From assembly GCA_002071385.1 (NCBI GenBank), contig MWFB01000021.1, positions 1 to 34,348 of the forward strand: a stretch of DNA of 34,348 bases, in the 5' to 3' direction. The notes beneath the pieces are model-generated. The model searched no databases. It had not been told where the DNA came from and worked only from the letters and a program-made list of their open reading frames with translations. The translations under genes were made by a program, and so were the position numbers. Position 1 is the stretch's first letter, and every line of letters starts with the position of its first letter. Positions 25,201 through 34,144 of this stretch are shown one piece after another. The stretch is from Bacteroidetes bacterium ADurb.Bin013 (GTDB lineage: Bacteria; Bacteroidota; Bacteroidia; Bacteroidales; UBA932).

Positions 25201-25230
25201 GACCAAATGCAAAAAAATCTATCCGGATTG

Positions 25231-25983
25231 TTAGTCTGATTCCCCCTCAATCCAGCGCATGAAAACAGGGACCCTCTGGCGGCTTACTAATATGGATTGT
25301 TTGTACGGAGGAAGCAGCTCTATGCGCAGCCGGCTGTTAAAAAATTTGGATATAGAGTTAATTGCCGATATACTGGCAATGCAATTACGGGAGAGCTTGA
25401 AAAAATCTCTTGGATTAAGCTGTTCTTCAATGGTCTCCAGGCTGGCATCAGAGAGGTAATGCTTTCCCTCCCTGGTCATGATGTAGGTACTTTTATCCTC
25501 GGAAAAAAAGTACGCGATGTCTTTTGTGCTAATTACAATAATCTGGTCACCTACCTTAATGACAAACCGCTGTTTGAAATCCTGATATTGGTTTATGAGT
25601 TTGCCCAGATTATGGAGGTCCTGTGGCCTTTCAACGGATTTGATGCATTTTTCGACTGCTTCCACAAATTCAGAGTCCCCCACCGGCTTTAAAAGATAAT
25701 CCACGGCGTTTTTTTTCAATGCTGCCAAAGCATAATGTTCATAAGCTGTGACTATGATCACAGGAGGCATGGGTGAAATCCTGTTGAACAATTCAAAACA
25801 GACACCGTCCGAAAGTTCTACGTCCATCAATATCAGGTCGGCACTGTTTAGTGCCAGCCACCTGGCAGCTTTATCCACCGAGTCCAGGACAGCGGCGATT
25901 ATAGCATCGGGATAATAAACACTGAACAGCCGCTTTAACTGCATCTGTGCAGGGATCTCGTCTTCCAGTATAAGTACTTTCAT
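25231..25983 (-). CDS. LytTR-family response regulator
   Basis: 250 residues. The receiver domain (1-about 120) has the acidic pocket LEDE, phosphoacceptor D54 (LILMDVELSDG), the Thr of IIVTAYEHYA, and the Lys of DYLLKPV. The C-terminal LytTR DNA-binding domain (about 145-245) carries FFSEDKSTYIMTREGKHYL and the motif FFKLSRNCIASISAI. It starts 3 nt after the kinase stop codon, so it forms a pair with it. Its position immediately upstream of the sus array, on the same strand, suggests that it controls starch genes. Direct evidence for the target is lacking. Confidence 0.92.
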   Translation of the reverse strand: MKVLILEDEIPAQMQLKRLFSVYYPDAIIAAVLDSVDKAARWLALNSADLILMDVELSDGVCFELFNRISPMPPVIIVTAYEHYALAALKKNAVDYLLKPVGDSEFVEAVEKCIKSVERPQDLHNLGKLINQYQDFKQRFVIKVGDQIIVISTKDIAYFFSEDKSTYIMTREGKHYLSDASLETIEEQLNPRDFFKLSRNCIASISAINSISKFFNSRLRIELLPPYKQSILVSRQRVPVFMRWIEGESD

Positions 25984-25986
25984 TGC

Positions 25987-27027
25987 CTAATCCGGTATTG
26001 GCAGGCGAACCTCAAACGTTTGCCCGCTTTTAATAATTACAATATCTTTTTGAAAAACAGATAAATATTGTCCTCGTATATTTTTCAATCCAACTCCGGT
26101 AGAAGAGTTCTGATAGATCTTGGGCTGTACATTGTTTTTCACTACAAGGTGGTCATCCTCTGTTGTTATCAAAATTTCCAGGGGACTGTCTTTGCTTACA
26201 ATATTGTGTTTGGTGGCATTTTCCATCAACACCTGCAGGCTGCATGGGATTACCAGCCTGTTCAGGTACTCTTCACTTATTTTGAAAGTAACTTTCAGTG
26301 AATTGTCAAAACGCTGAGACAATAAATCTACATAAAGCTCAACAAATTCCAGTTCCTCCTTAAGCATAATGGATTCTTGTTCCCCTATGTTCAGAAAATG
26401 GCGGTACAGCGAGGCCAGTTTTCTTACGTATTCACTGGCTTTTCCGGCATCGGTGCGGATCAGGTAGTCCAACGAATTGAGGCTGTTAAAAAGAAAGTGC
26501 GGATTCAGCTGATGCTTAAGCTGCTGATACTGATACCTGGCCTTGTTTTTCTGGCTTATTTCAATATCCAGGGCTTTTTTCTGTACCCTTCCGTAGTAGG
26601 CATATATGTCCATTCCGGCTATGAAAATCATGTTGAAAAAAAAAGCAGCAAGGGCGGTATACCAGAAATTGTAATTGAAAAAAGAACCCTCAGCAGGACC
26701 ATCCCGGGCAGACATGATTCTTACCAGTATGGCAGAAAAAAGGGCGATCACAGTAAGTCCGGATAGTTCAAGCAATAAGCGCAACATGGGCTTTGCTCCG
26801 TAATCTATATGACGTACCAGCATCCAGACCAGCAGGAAATCAAGGATTATCATCAGCAGGGCCAGCGGATAGTTACCCAGGAGCCGGCTGAGTGTTTCGT
26901 TGAAATTCAGATTGAAATTGTTTTGAAAAAAAGGAATGGCCCCTTCAAAAGCCAGACGGAATGCCAACACAAAGAAAGCCAGCAGCAGCACTTCTATGAT
27001 AGTGGTTCGTTTTGTTACCGGTGCCAT
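25987..27027 (-). CDS. LytS-type sensor histidine kinase
   Basis: 346 residues. Four hydrophobic helices (about 9-30, 53-71, 83-103 and 121-146) form the membrane part, with no large periplasmic sensor domain. A short coiled linker is followed by the HisKA-7TM/LytS motif LKHQLNPHFLFNSLNSL, with H177 the likely phosphorylated residue. The ATPase part has an N-box-like LMENATKHNI and a G-box GVGLKNI. The signal it senses is unknown; it may lie within the membrane or come through the upstream small membrane protein. It ends 3 nt before its response regulator. Confidence 0.9.
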   Translation of the reverse strand: MAPVTKRTTIIEVLLLAFFVLAFRLAFEGAIPFFQNNFNLNFNETLSRLLGNYPLALLMIILDFLLVWMLVRHIDYGAKPMLRLLLELSGLTVIALFSAILVRIMSARDGPAEGSFFNYNFWYTALAAFFFNMIFIAGMDIYAYYGRVQKKALDIEISQKNKARYQYQQLKHQLNPHFLFNSLNSLDYLIRTDAGKASEYVRKLASLYRHFLNIGEQESIMLKEELEFVELYVDLLSQRFDNSLKVTFKISEEYLNRLVIPCSLQVLMENATKHNIVSKDSPLEILITTEDDHLVVKNNVQPKIYQNSSTGVGLKNIRGQYLSVFQKDIVIIKSGQTFEVRLPIPD

Positions 27028-27033
27028 TATCCG

Positions 27034-27387
27034 TTATTTTTTCTTGCGTCGCACCACAAAGAAAATGGACCAGCCCAGGAATTCGGTCACAAATGTTGTT
27101 GTAACCACGTAACTCAGGATGATTTTCAGATCCGGAAAATACGTCTGAATCAAGCGGGCCCCTTTAGTTCCCAGGAAAAAACCTGCAAAAGAAGCAAGCA
27201 GCAACAAACCCACGATCACCTCCACCGGTCCGTCATATAACCGGATTAGTACCACAACCATGGCAATTGTCAGACAGGTAAGCAGAAACGTGTCCCCAAA
27301 AGATGAGTCATGAAGAAAGTAACAAACCAGAGCGTGAGCCAAGGCAAAAGAATGGATAATCAGATGTGTAGCGCTGCTTTTTGACAT
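27034..27387 (-). CDS. Small integral membrane protein upstream of the LytS kinase
   Basis: 117 residues with about four hydrophobic segments (HSFALAHALVCYFL, TFLLTCLTIAMVVVLIRLY, VEVIVGLLLLASFAGFFLG, ILSYVVTTTFVTEFLGWSIF) and a basic C-terminus (VVRRKKK). No family is recognised. Its stop lies 6 nt before the kinase start, so the three genes form one operon. An accessory role in sensing or kinase folding is a guess from context. It is divergent from malQ, with 68 nt between. Confidence 0.7.
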   Translation of the reverse strand: MSKSSATHLIIHSFALAHALVCYFLHDSSFGDTFLLTCLTIAMVVVLIRLYDGPVEVIVGLLLLASFAGFFLGTKGARLIQTYFPDLKIILSYVVTTTFVTEFLGWSIFFVVRRKKK

Positions 27388-27427
27388 AATGGGTAAAGTT
27401 ACAAAAAATACTGAACTTTTTTTTAGG

Positions 27428-27435
27428 TATATTTG
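27428..27435 (+). promoter_or_regulatory. -7 promoter element of malQ, TATATTTG
   Basis: An exact TAnnTTTG match 20 nt before the ATG of malQ, implying a leader of only about 14 nt. No TTG at the -33 position is clear. The divergent small membrane protein gene shares the same 68-nt region. Confidence 0.5.
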
Positions 27436-27455
27436 TTACAATCAAATAAGTCTTT

Positions 27456-30086
27456 ATGGAAATTATTTTTCGGATTCATTACAATGCATTTCAGGAAAGT
27501 TACTTGTTTTTAAGCGGTAACATACCTGAATTAGGCAATGAAAATTTGAAAAAATCGCCACACATGAACCGGCTGCAGGATGGCTGGTGGGAACTGCGGA
27601 TAAAACCTGAATCTTTACCTGAAACACTTTTCTACCGTTATGGCGTTTCCTGTCATGACGGCTCTGTTGTTTCCGAACATGCAACGCACTGCCAGAAAGG
27701 ACTCCCTGCCGGAACAAATAGTGTAATCATTGACCGGTGGATGGATCCGGACTATTCCTACGTTTTTCTTACCCATAAAACTACAACACCGAAAAAATCG
27801 GACATTGCCCTTATTACACGCAGTGTAGCCGTTCCTTCAAAGTGTCACCTTGCCATGACTGGCAATTCTGAAGGATTGGGAATGTGGAATCCGTCCCGTG
27901 CAATTCCCATGCAATATACCGGGTCAGGTTGCTGGGAAGCTGCAATATCCTTTTCAGACCTGGGACAGAGTGCTCCCGAATATAAATATATCATCCGCAG
28001 GGACGGACAGAATTCCCTGGTGGAATGGGAAGTCGGGGAAAATCGCATCTTTCCGCCTCTGCCCGAAGAAGACGGGAATAATAAACACCTGGTGATCAGT
28101 GATTCGCCTTACCGTAGCGTTGTGGAAGGTTTGCGCTACGCCGGAACCGCAGTTCCTGTATTTTCGTTGCGCAGCCAAGATAGCTGGGGTATCGGAGATT
28201 TTGGTGACCTTAAAAAAATGGCAGACTGGGCCTCCATTACCGGGCAATGCGTTATCCAGATATTGCCGGTGAACGATACCACAATGTACCACAACTGGAT
28301 TGACTCCTACCCCTATGGAGGCATATCCATTATGGCCCTGCACCCTCTTTACGCAAACATCAATGCCATGTGCCCGAAAGGTTCGTCGGCAGACCTTTCC
28401 CGGTTTGAAAAGAAGAGAAAGGCTCTGAATGAACTTCCACAACTGGACTATGACAAGGTATCGGCTTTGAAATGGGAAGCCATCCGTTACCTTTTTGAAC
28501 AAACCGGAGAGAAAGTGATGAAATCATCTTCCTTCAGGACTTTTTACAAGGAAAACAAGAAATGGCTGCAACCCTACGCACTTTTCTGCGTTTTACGGGA
28601 TAAATTCGGTACGGCAGATTTTTCTCAATGGGGCAGATATGCCACATACGATCCCTGTTTCTGCCAGGAATTTGATAACCTGGATGTATACATTTTCATC
28701 CAGTACCACCTTGACAAACAACTTGCCGATGCCCATAAGTACCTGAACGGCAAAGGTATTATTCTGAAAGGAGATATTCCCATAGGAATTACTCCCCTGA
28801 GCGTTGAAGCCTGGACCGAGCCCCATTTATTCCATATGGATGCACAGGCTGGCGCTCCGCCCGATGAATTTTCTGTGCAGGGCCAGAACTGGGGCTTTCC
28901 GACATATAACTGGGAAGTCATGGAAAAGGACGGATATGCCTGGTGGAAGAACCGGTTTGGAAATATGGCACGTTACTTTGATGCCTACCGTATTGACCAT
29001 ATTCTTGGCTTCTTCAGGATATGGACCATTCCAAAACAGCAAACACAGGGTCTGATGGGTTATTTTGATCCCGCCATGCCAATGTCTGCACAAGAGGTTG
29101 GTCAGTGGGGTCTTATCTTTGACCAGGACAGGATGGTAATGCCTTATATTACAGATGATATTTTGTTCACTGTATTCGGGGATAAGGCAGACTTTGTCAG
29201 AAAAAAATACCTGGATCCGGGAAAACACCCCGGACGTTACCATCTGAAGGAGGCTTTTTCCACCCAAAGGAAGATTGCACTTCATTTCAGTTCCCTGAAA
29301 GACACCGAAGAAAACCGTATCCTGTGCAACAGCCTGCTGGATCTTGCAGCCAACGTGCTCTTTGTTCCTCAGCCGGGGAAAGAAGATGCCTACCATCCAA
29401 GGATTTCGGCCCAGTTCAACTATTCGTACAAGGCCCTGGACGATAATTCCAAGTTTGCGTTCAACCGCCTCTACGACCACTTCTTTTACAAAAGGCACAA
29501 TGAGTTCTGGTACCACCAGGCCATGAAAAAACTGCCTCCCCTTATCACGGCAACAAGAATGCTATGCTGTGCCGAAGACCTGGGCATGATACCCGATTGT
29601 GTGCCGCCACTGATGAAAGAACTGGCCATGCTCAGCCTGGAGGTTCAGCGGATGCCTAAGGACAAGTACCGGGACTTTGGCGATCCTGCCTCTTACCCAT
29701 ATTTATGTGTTTGTACTACTGGCTCGCACGACACCAGCACCCTGAGGGGTTGGTGGGAAGAAGACCGCAATATCACCAACCGGTTTTTCAATACTGTTCT
29801 TGGAATGCCCGGAGAGGCTCCGGTTTATTGTGAACCCTGGATTTGCATGCAGGTTATCAGGGACCACCTTAGGTGTCGTGCTATGCTGTGCATACTGCCG
29901 TGGCAGGACTGGATGTCGGTTTCGGGAAAGTTGCGCCGGGAAAATCCCCACGATGAGCGCATCAATGTGCCGGCCATTGTACCCCATTACTGGCGCTACA
30001 GGATGCACATGACACTGGAAGAGCTCCTTGCGGAGAAAGATTTCAACAACGATCTGAAAAACCTGATCCTGGAAAGCGGCCGCTGA
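27456..30086 (+). CDS. malQ: 4-alpha-glucanotransferase (GH77) with two N-terminal CBM20-like domains
   Basis: 876 residues. Two starch-binding-like domains precede the catalytic part (about 1-115 with FLSGNIPELGN, and 130-235 with GNSEGLGMWNPSRAIPM), an arrangement known for Bacteroidota MalQ. The GH77 domain begins near AVPVFSLRSQDSWGIGDFGD. Predicted catalytic residues are nucleophile D514 (YRIDHILGFFR), E707 (CAEDLGMIP) and D759 (GSHDTSTLRGWW). With no signal peptide it is cytoplasmic, where it disproportionates maltodextrins to longer chains and glucose. Divergent placement beside the sus regulators links it to the same pathway. Confidence 0.95.
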   Translation: MEIIFRIHYNAFQESYLFLSGNIPELGNENLKKSPHMNRLQDGWWELRIKPESLPETLFYRYGVSCHDGSVVSEHATHCQKGLPAGTNSVIIDRWMDPDYSYVFLTHKTTTPKKSDIALITRSVAVPSKCHLAMTGNSEGLGMWNPSRAIPMQYTGSGCWEAAISFSDLGQSAPEYKYIIRRDGQNSLVEWEVGENRIFPPLPEEDGNNKHLVISDSPYRSVVEGLRYAGTAVPVFSLRSQDSWGIGDFGDLKKMADWASITGQCVIQILPVNDTTMYHNWIDSYPYGGISIMALHPLYANINAMCPKGSSADLSRFEKKRKALNELPQLDYDKVSALKWEAIRYLFEQTGEKVMKSSSFRTFYKENKKWLQPYALFCVLRDKFGTADFSQWGRYATYDPCFCQEFDNLDVYIFIQYHLDKQLADAHKYLNGKGIILKGDIPIGITPLSVEAWTEPHLFHMDAQAGAPPDEFSVQGQNWGFPTYNWEVMEKDGYAWWKNRFGNMARYFDAYRIDHILGFFRIWTIPKQQTQGLMGYFDPAMPMSAQEVGQWGLIFDQDRMVMPYITDDILFTVFGDKADFVRKKYLDPGKHPGRYHLKEAFSTQRKIALHFSSLKDTEENRILCNSLLDLAANVLFVPQPGKEDAYHPRISAQFNYSYKALDDNSKFAFNRLYDHFFYKRHNEFWYHQAMKKLPPLITATRMLCCAEDLGMIPDCVPPLMKELAMLSLEVQRMPKDKYRDFGDPASYPYLCVCTTGSHDTSTLRGWWEEDRNITNRFFNTVLGMPGEAPVYCEPWICMQVIRDHLRCRAMLCILPWQDWMSVSGKLRRENPHDERINVPAIVPHYWRYRMHMTLEELLAEKDFNNDLKNLILESGR

Positions 30087-30100
30087 AAGTCACAGGTGGC

Positions 30101-31078
30101 TTAATCCTCAATGGCCGTCCCGCGCTGCCCGCTTGCCGTGGCCCAGGCCCGGTACATGATATCTGTATTGAATTCCATGGCAATTCTGCCATTTTTGTCA
30201 ACACAGATCACGCCTCCGCCGGAGCCTTCCATCTTATCTATCTTATTGAATATGACTTCACGGGCAGCTTCTTCCACAGAATAGCCTTTATAGTCCATCA
30301 GGGCGCTGATATCGAAGGCCACACACCTTCTGATCCATAATTCCCCGTGTCCGGTTCCTGAAACTGCAACTGTATTGTTGTTGGCATATGTGCCTGCGCC
30401 GATGACAGGCACATCTCCCACCCTTCCCCAGCGTTTACCACTCATACCTCCGGTAGAGGTAGCTGCCGCCAGGTTGCCGTTATTATCCAGGACAACACAC
30501 CCCACCGTTCCTTTGGGATCTGGGTTTTCCTTCTTTTCCCGGATCCTGCGGATCTGCTCCAGCCTTTCGGGGGTTGAAAAGTAAGAATTGGGCACTATGG
30601 TGAGCCCCACGGAGGCAGCAAAAGCCGAGGCTCCTTCCCCTATGAGCAACACATGAGGAGTGTCTTCCATAACATGCCTGGCAGCCAGGATGGGATTCTT
30701 TATATCACGCACGCCTGCAACTGCTCCAGCCTTCAGATCTTTCCCATCCATCACCGCCGCATCCAGTTCATGGATTCCTTCAGCGTTGATCACAGCTCCC
30801 TTCCCCGCGTTGAAATCAGGGCAGTCTTCCAGCCAGACGACTACCCGTGTGGCCACGTCTATGGCAGATGCACCCTCTTCAAGCATTTGGATTCCTGTTT
30901 GCAGGGCCTGGTCCAGCAGGTCCAGGTATTTTTCCCTGACTTCGGGCCTCATGTTTTTTCCGGCCCCTGCTCCACCGTGAAGCACAATGGCCCATGTTTC
31001 TTGATTTTCTTTGTTTTTGCATTGCACGAAAAATAATGCAATGACGAGCAAAAACAGCAAGGAAATGATTTTTTTCAT
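30101..31078 (-). CDS. Isoaspartyl peptidase / plant-type L-asparaginase, lipoprotein
   Basis: 325 residues. A lipobox signal (LLFLLVIALFFVQC, Cys20) places it outside the cytoplasm. The Ntn-hydrolase fold begins WAIVLHGGAGAG. DPKGTVGCVVLDNNG contains the autocatalytic nucleophile T191, and ATSTGGMSGKRWGRVGD and SGTGHGELWIR are conserved substrate-binding motifs. The precursor splits before T191 into two chains. It removes isoaspartyl residues from peptides and hydrolyses asparagine. It converges on malQ with 14 nt between them, so there is no functional link to starch. Confidence 0.93.
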   Translation of the reverse strand: MKKIISLLFLLVIALFFVQCKNKENQETWAIVLHGGAGAGKNMRPEVREKYLDLLDQALQTGIQMLEEGASAIDVATRVVVWLEDCPDFNAGKGAVINAEGIHELDAAVMDGKDLKAGAVAGVRDIKNPILAARHVMEDTPHVLLIGEGASAFAASVGLTIVPNSYFSTPERLEQIRRIREKKENPDPKGTVGCVVLDNNGNLAAATSTGGMSGKRWGRVGDVPVIGAGTYANNNTVAVSGTGHGELWIRRCVAFDISALMDYKGYSVEEAAREVIFNKIDKMEGSGGGVICVDKNGRIAMEFNTDIMYRAWATASGQRGTAIED

Positions 31079-31195
31079 GACAAGGTTCTTAGTTATTTTC
31101 TGTTTACAAGGTAAAGATTTTTTGATATTTCAGAAAAAAGTTTTACATTAGTCGTACCATTTATATGTGACCTTGGATACGGATTTATTAATGAT

Positions 31196-31276
31196 ACGAT
31201 AGGTGTTTCTTATCGTTTTTAGTTCAAGGAACCGATTTCGCCGAAAGCCGTCTAAACAGGGCGGCTTTCTTTTTTT
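31196..31276 (+). terminator. Two plus-strand terminator-like hairpins in a gene-free gap
   Basis: ACGATA/TATCGT (31196-31216) is followed by TTTTT. AAAGCCG/CGGCTTT (31244-31268) is followed by CTTTTTTT to 31276. Both read as rho-independent terminators on the plus strand, but no plus-strand gene ends upstream, since malQ ends at 30086. A short untranslated RNA between about 31150 and 31276 would explain them. A TATATGTG at about 31172 is only one base off a -7 element. Confidence 0.45.
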
Positions 31277-31334
31277 AAGAGATGCAGCAAAGCAAAATTA
31301 TCTTGCGTCTGATATGCATATCCGTTATTTATGT

Positions 31335-31342
31335 TATTTTTG
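31335..31342 (+). promoter_or_regulatory. -7 promoter element TATTTTTG
   Basis: An exact TAnnTTTG match 32 nt before the ATG at 31375. It lies downstream of an alternative ATG at 31282, so it supports the later start. No -33 TTG at the usual spacing was found. Confidence 0.4.
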
Positions 31343-31374
31343 ACCTTGATAATAATCCTTTTCAAAATAATCTT

Positions 31375-31896
31375 ATGAAAAAAACTTTCCTTTTACTTGG
31401 TGCATTCATGCTTTCTATGATCGTGTTCTCTTCCTGCGACAAAGAGCAGGAGCAGGTATCACTTTTGTACAAAGAGGTTATTTATGAGTTTACCGATGGT
31501 GTGAACTATTTTACAGCAACATTAATCAACTGCAATGGAGTGAGGGACGTCAACGATCCCTCCAAAGGAACAATATATGCTACAATAAGCATTAAAGCTA
31601 ACCGTTCATGTAATGTACAATTCATAAGTATTGAAGGACTGATTGATGATACGTATATTACTGAATATGCTGTTTTTCCAATGGTATATTACACTTCAAC
31701 CCCCTTTTTACAGGAAGTAACATTTGCCAAAGACCAGGTTATTACGCTTAACCTGGAATTTCCGGACGTTTCCTCAAGGTTGCTGAAAGTAGGCAGATTG
31801 AGGGTTGCATCGGTAATCAATAATTTCAAGCAATATGCTTTTACAGTTCACCAGATACCCTATAAGCCTGCAAGCGATATAATTGTTTGGAATTAA
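31375..31896 (+). CDS. Small lipoprotein of unknown function
   Basis: 173 residues from ATG 31375, which begins a clean lipoprotein signal (MKKTFLLLGAFMLSMIVFSSC, Cys21). The frame extends back to ATG 31282, but that would bury the signal and lies before the -7 box. The mature part is about 150 residues and predicted mostly beta (YKEVIYEFTDGVNYFTATLI, YTSTPFLQEVTF, LRVASVINNF). No family is recognised. Its stop is 8 nt before the DUF4954 gene, so the two are probably co-transcribed. Confidence 0.75.
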   Translation: MKKTFLLLGAFMLSMIVFSSCDKEQEQVSLLYKEVIYEFTDGVNYFTATLINCNGVRDVNDPSKGTIYATISIKANRSCNVQFISIEGLIDDTYITEYAVFPMVYYTSTPFLQEVTFAKDQVITLNLEFPDVSSRLLKVGRLRVASVINNFKQYAFTVHQIPYKPASDIIVWN

Positions 31897-31904
31897 GCTG
31901 ATTT

Positions 31905-33893
31905 ATGGATAATTACCGTCTTATCAGCCAGGGGGAGATTGCCAGTCTTAAGGAGCAGCGTTGTCATTCCGAAGACTGGACCAAAGTCTGGGTAGCGCCT
32001 GGTTTTAGGCCGGAAAGGGTCTGGGATACTGCTTTCTCAGGGGATATCCGTCTGGGTGTTTTTGAAACAAAAAAAGAGCTCCCTGCCGGAATACGGATCC
32101 AGTCTGGTATCTGTAATGCCAAATTGCACAACGTATCTGTAGGTGACAATACTTGCATTGAAAACATCCACAGTTATATTGCAAATTATAACATTGGGTC
32201 CGGTTGTATCATAGAAAATGTTGACAAGATCTATACGGAAGGGATGTCCTCATTCGGTAACGGTGTGGAAGTACGTGTCCTTAACGAATCAGGCGGCCGG
32301 GAAGTTCCTATAAACAACAAGCTTACTGCTCATTTTGCTTACATCCTTGCATTATACCGGCATAAAACAGAGCTGGTTAAAAGAATGCAGGAACTTGTAA
32401 GCACATATTCCAAAAAAGTATCATCTGACAGAGGAACCATAGGGGATAATGTCACGATCAGCCATTCGGGAATAATAAAAAATGTTGTAATAGGAGAATG
32501 TACGAACATAGAAGGAATCTCCTTGCTGGTTAACGGAAGCATCAATGGAAATGCACATGACCCCGTTTACATGGGCCACGGAGTGAACTGTGAAGATTTT
32601 ATCATATCCTCCGGGGCCAGGGTGGAAAGCGGGGTTAACATCAGAAAATGCTTCATAGGCCAGGGGACTATACTAGGAAAAGGCTATTCTGCGCATGATT
32701 CGCTGTTTTTCAGTAATTGTTTCGGAGAAAACGGGGAAGCCTCTTCGGTATTTGCAGGACCTTTTACCGTCAGTCATCATAAATCCACCCTGCTCATTGC
32801 AGGCATGTTTTCTTTCATGAATGCGGGTTCGGGTTCTAACCAGTCCAACCATATGTACAAATTGGGGCCCATACACCAGGGCATCCTGGAAAGAGGCGCT
32901 AAAACCACTTCCGATTCTTACATCCTATGGCCATCGCATATCGGGGCTTTTTCTCTTGTCTTGGGAAGGCATGTGAACAATACAGACACCAGTTCTCTTC
33001 CTTTTTCATACCTGATAGAGCAGGACAACACGACTTACCTGATTCCCGGAGTCAACTTAAAAAGTGTGGGGACCATACGGGATGTCCAGAAATGGCCAAA
33101 ACGGGACCAGAGAAAAGATCCTGTCAAACTGGACCAGATCAATTACAACCTGCTGAGTCCTTTCACGATCCAGAAAATGCTAAACGGCAGGTCCATCCTC
33201 AGGGAGTTGATGAGGGTCTCGGGAGAGACGACAGATGTTTTCTCATACAAAAGCACCAAGATCAAAAACACCTCACTGGTAAACGGTATCAGGTACTACG
33301 AAATTGCGATCAAAAAGTTCCTGGGAAACTCCATAATCAAACGTCTGGAAAAAACACATTTCAAGTCAATAGATGAGATCAGGGAACGTTTGCGTCCGGA
33401 TACGACAATCGGTCTGGGTGAATGGCTGGACATATCGGGCCTTATAGCCCCAAAAACAGAAATTGAAAAATTGATCTGCGGGATAGAAACCCGTGAAATC
33501 CGCACCATAGCGGATATCAACCGCCTTGTTGAGGAAATGCACAGGAACTACTACTATTACGAATGGACTTGGGCGTATTCCAAGATCAGGGAATTCTATG
33601 ATATAGATCCACAAAAGATCACCATGGATCAAATTAAAACGATTGTCAGGGAATGGGAAGACGCAGTAGTGGGATTGGATAAGTTGCTCTATGAAGATGC
33701 CCGGCACGAATTTTCATTAAGTTCCATGACAAGTTTCGGAGCCGACGGAGATCTGGATGAATGCCGCCTTGATTTTGAACAGGTAAGGGGTATTTTCGAG
33801 AAGAATCCATTTGTGGCCGCAGTGTTAAAACATATAGAAGACAAGACAGCCTTGGCGAAGGAACTGATAACCAGATTGGAAAATAATTTATGA
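31905..33893 (+). CDS. DUF4954 family protein, left-handed beta-helix
   Basis: 662 residues. The opening YRLISQGEIASLKEQRCHSEDW and the central STLLIAGMFSFMNAGSGSNQ with SNHMYKLGPIHQGILERGAK match the DUF4954 family as I know it. Many hexapeptide-like turns (VSVGDNTCIENIHSYIA, VVIGECTNIEGISLLV) indicate a left-handed parallel beta-helix, as in acyltransferases and nucleotidyltransferases. The C-terminal 200 residues are helical. There is no signal peptide, so it is cytoplasmic. The function is unknown; a sugar-nucleotide role is only suggested by fold. It overlaps the next ORF by 4 nt. Confidence 0.88.
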   Translation: MDNYRLISQGEIASLKEQRCHSEDWTKVWVAPGFRPERVWDTAFSGDIRLGVFETKKELPAGIRIQSGICNAKLHNVSVGDNTCIENIHSYIANYNIGSGCIIENVDKIYTEGMSSFGNGVEVRVLNESGGREVPINNKLTAHFAYILALYRHKTELVKRMQELVSTYSKKVSSDRGTIGDNVTISHSGIIKNVVIGECTNIEGISLLVNGSINGNAHDPVYMGHGVNCEDFIISSGARVESGVNIRKCFIGQGTILGKGYSAHDSLFFSNCFGENGEASSVFAGPFTVSHHKSTLLIAGMFSFMNAGSGSNQSNHMYKLGPIHQGILERGAKTTSDSYILWPSHIGAFSLVLGRHVNNTDTSSLPFSYLIEQDNTTYLIPGVNLKSVGTIRDVQKWPKRDQRKDPVKLDQINYNLLSPFTIQKMLNGRSILRELMRVSGETTDVFSYKSTKIKNTSLVNGIRYYEIAIKKFLGNSIIKRLEKTHFKSIDEIRERLRPDTTIGLGEWLDISGLIAPKTEIEKLICGIETREIRTIADINRLVEEMHRNYYYYEWTWAYSKIREFYDIDPQKITMDQIKTIVREWEDAVVGLDKLLYEDARHEFSLSSMTSFGADGDLDECRLDFEQVRGIFEKNPFVAAVLKHIEDKTALAKELITRLENNL

Positions 33894-34144
33894 ACTCTGT
33901 TGACGAAAAGCTATTCTTAGCACGTCAGACCATAATAAAAGACACTTTCTTTTCCATTATCAATGCTCAAAAAAACGATCTGACCTGTGAGTGTGCCAAC
34001 CTGAATGCCGATACACCTGCGGGAATGATGATGAAATTTTCCAGTGAGACAAGCAGGTATTTTGTATCGGATTACCTTTTGTTCGAGGAAGTGATCAATG
34101 CTGTCCGCCGGGGCTTGCCCCGGCTAAGCCCTCCCTACGGCTAG
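33890..34144 (+). CDS. Short ORF coupled to DUF4954, C-terminus supplied by repeat; possibly truncated
   Basis: 84 codons. The ATG overlaps the DUF4954 stop (ATGA), suggesting coupling. The first 73 residues read as ordinary coding sequence (IIKDTFFSIINAQ, TPAGMMMKFSSETSRYFVSD, LLFEEVINAV). From position 34105 the frame runs into the 133-bp repeat, giving RRGLPRLSPPYG before a stop. The native C-terminus may therefore have been replaced when the repeat inserted. No family is recognised. Whether a functional protein is made is uncertain. Confidence 0.55.
   Translation: MNSVDEKLFLARQTIIKDTFFSIINAQKNDLTCECANLNADTPAGMMMKFSSETSRYFVSDYLLFEEVINAVRRGLPRLSPPYG

Noticed and set aside
25119-25230. Exact TAnnTTTG promoter for the sus array
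   Set aside because: Several AT-rich near matches exist, but none fits both sequence and spacing.
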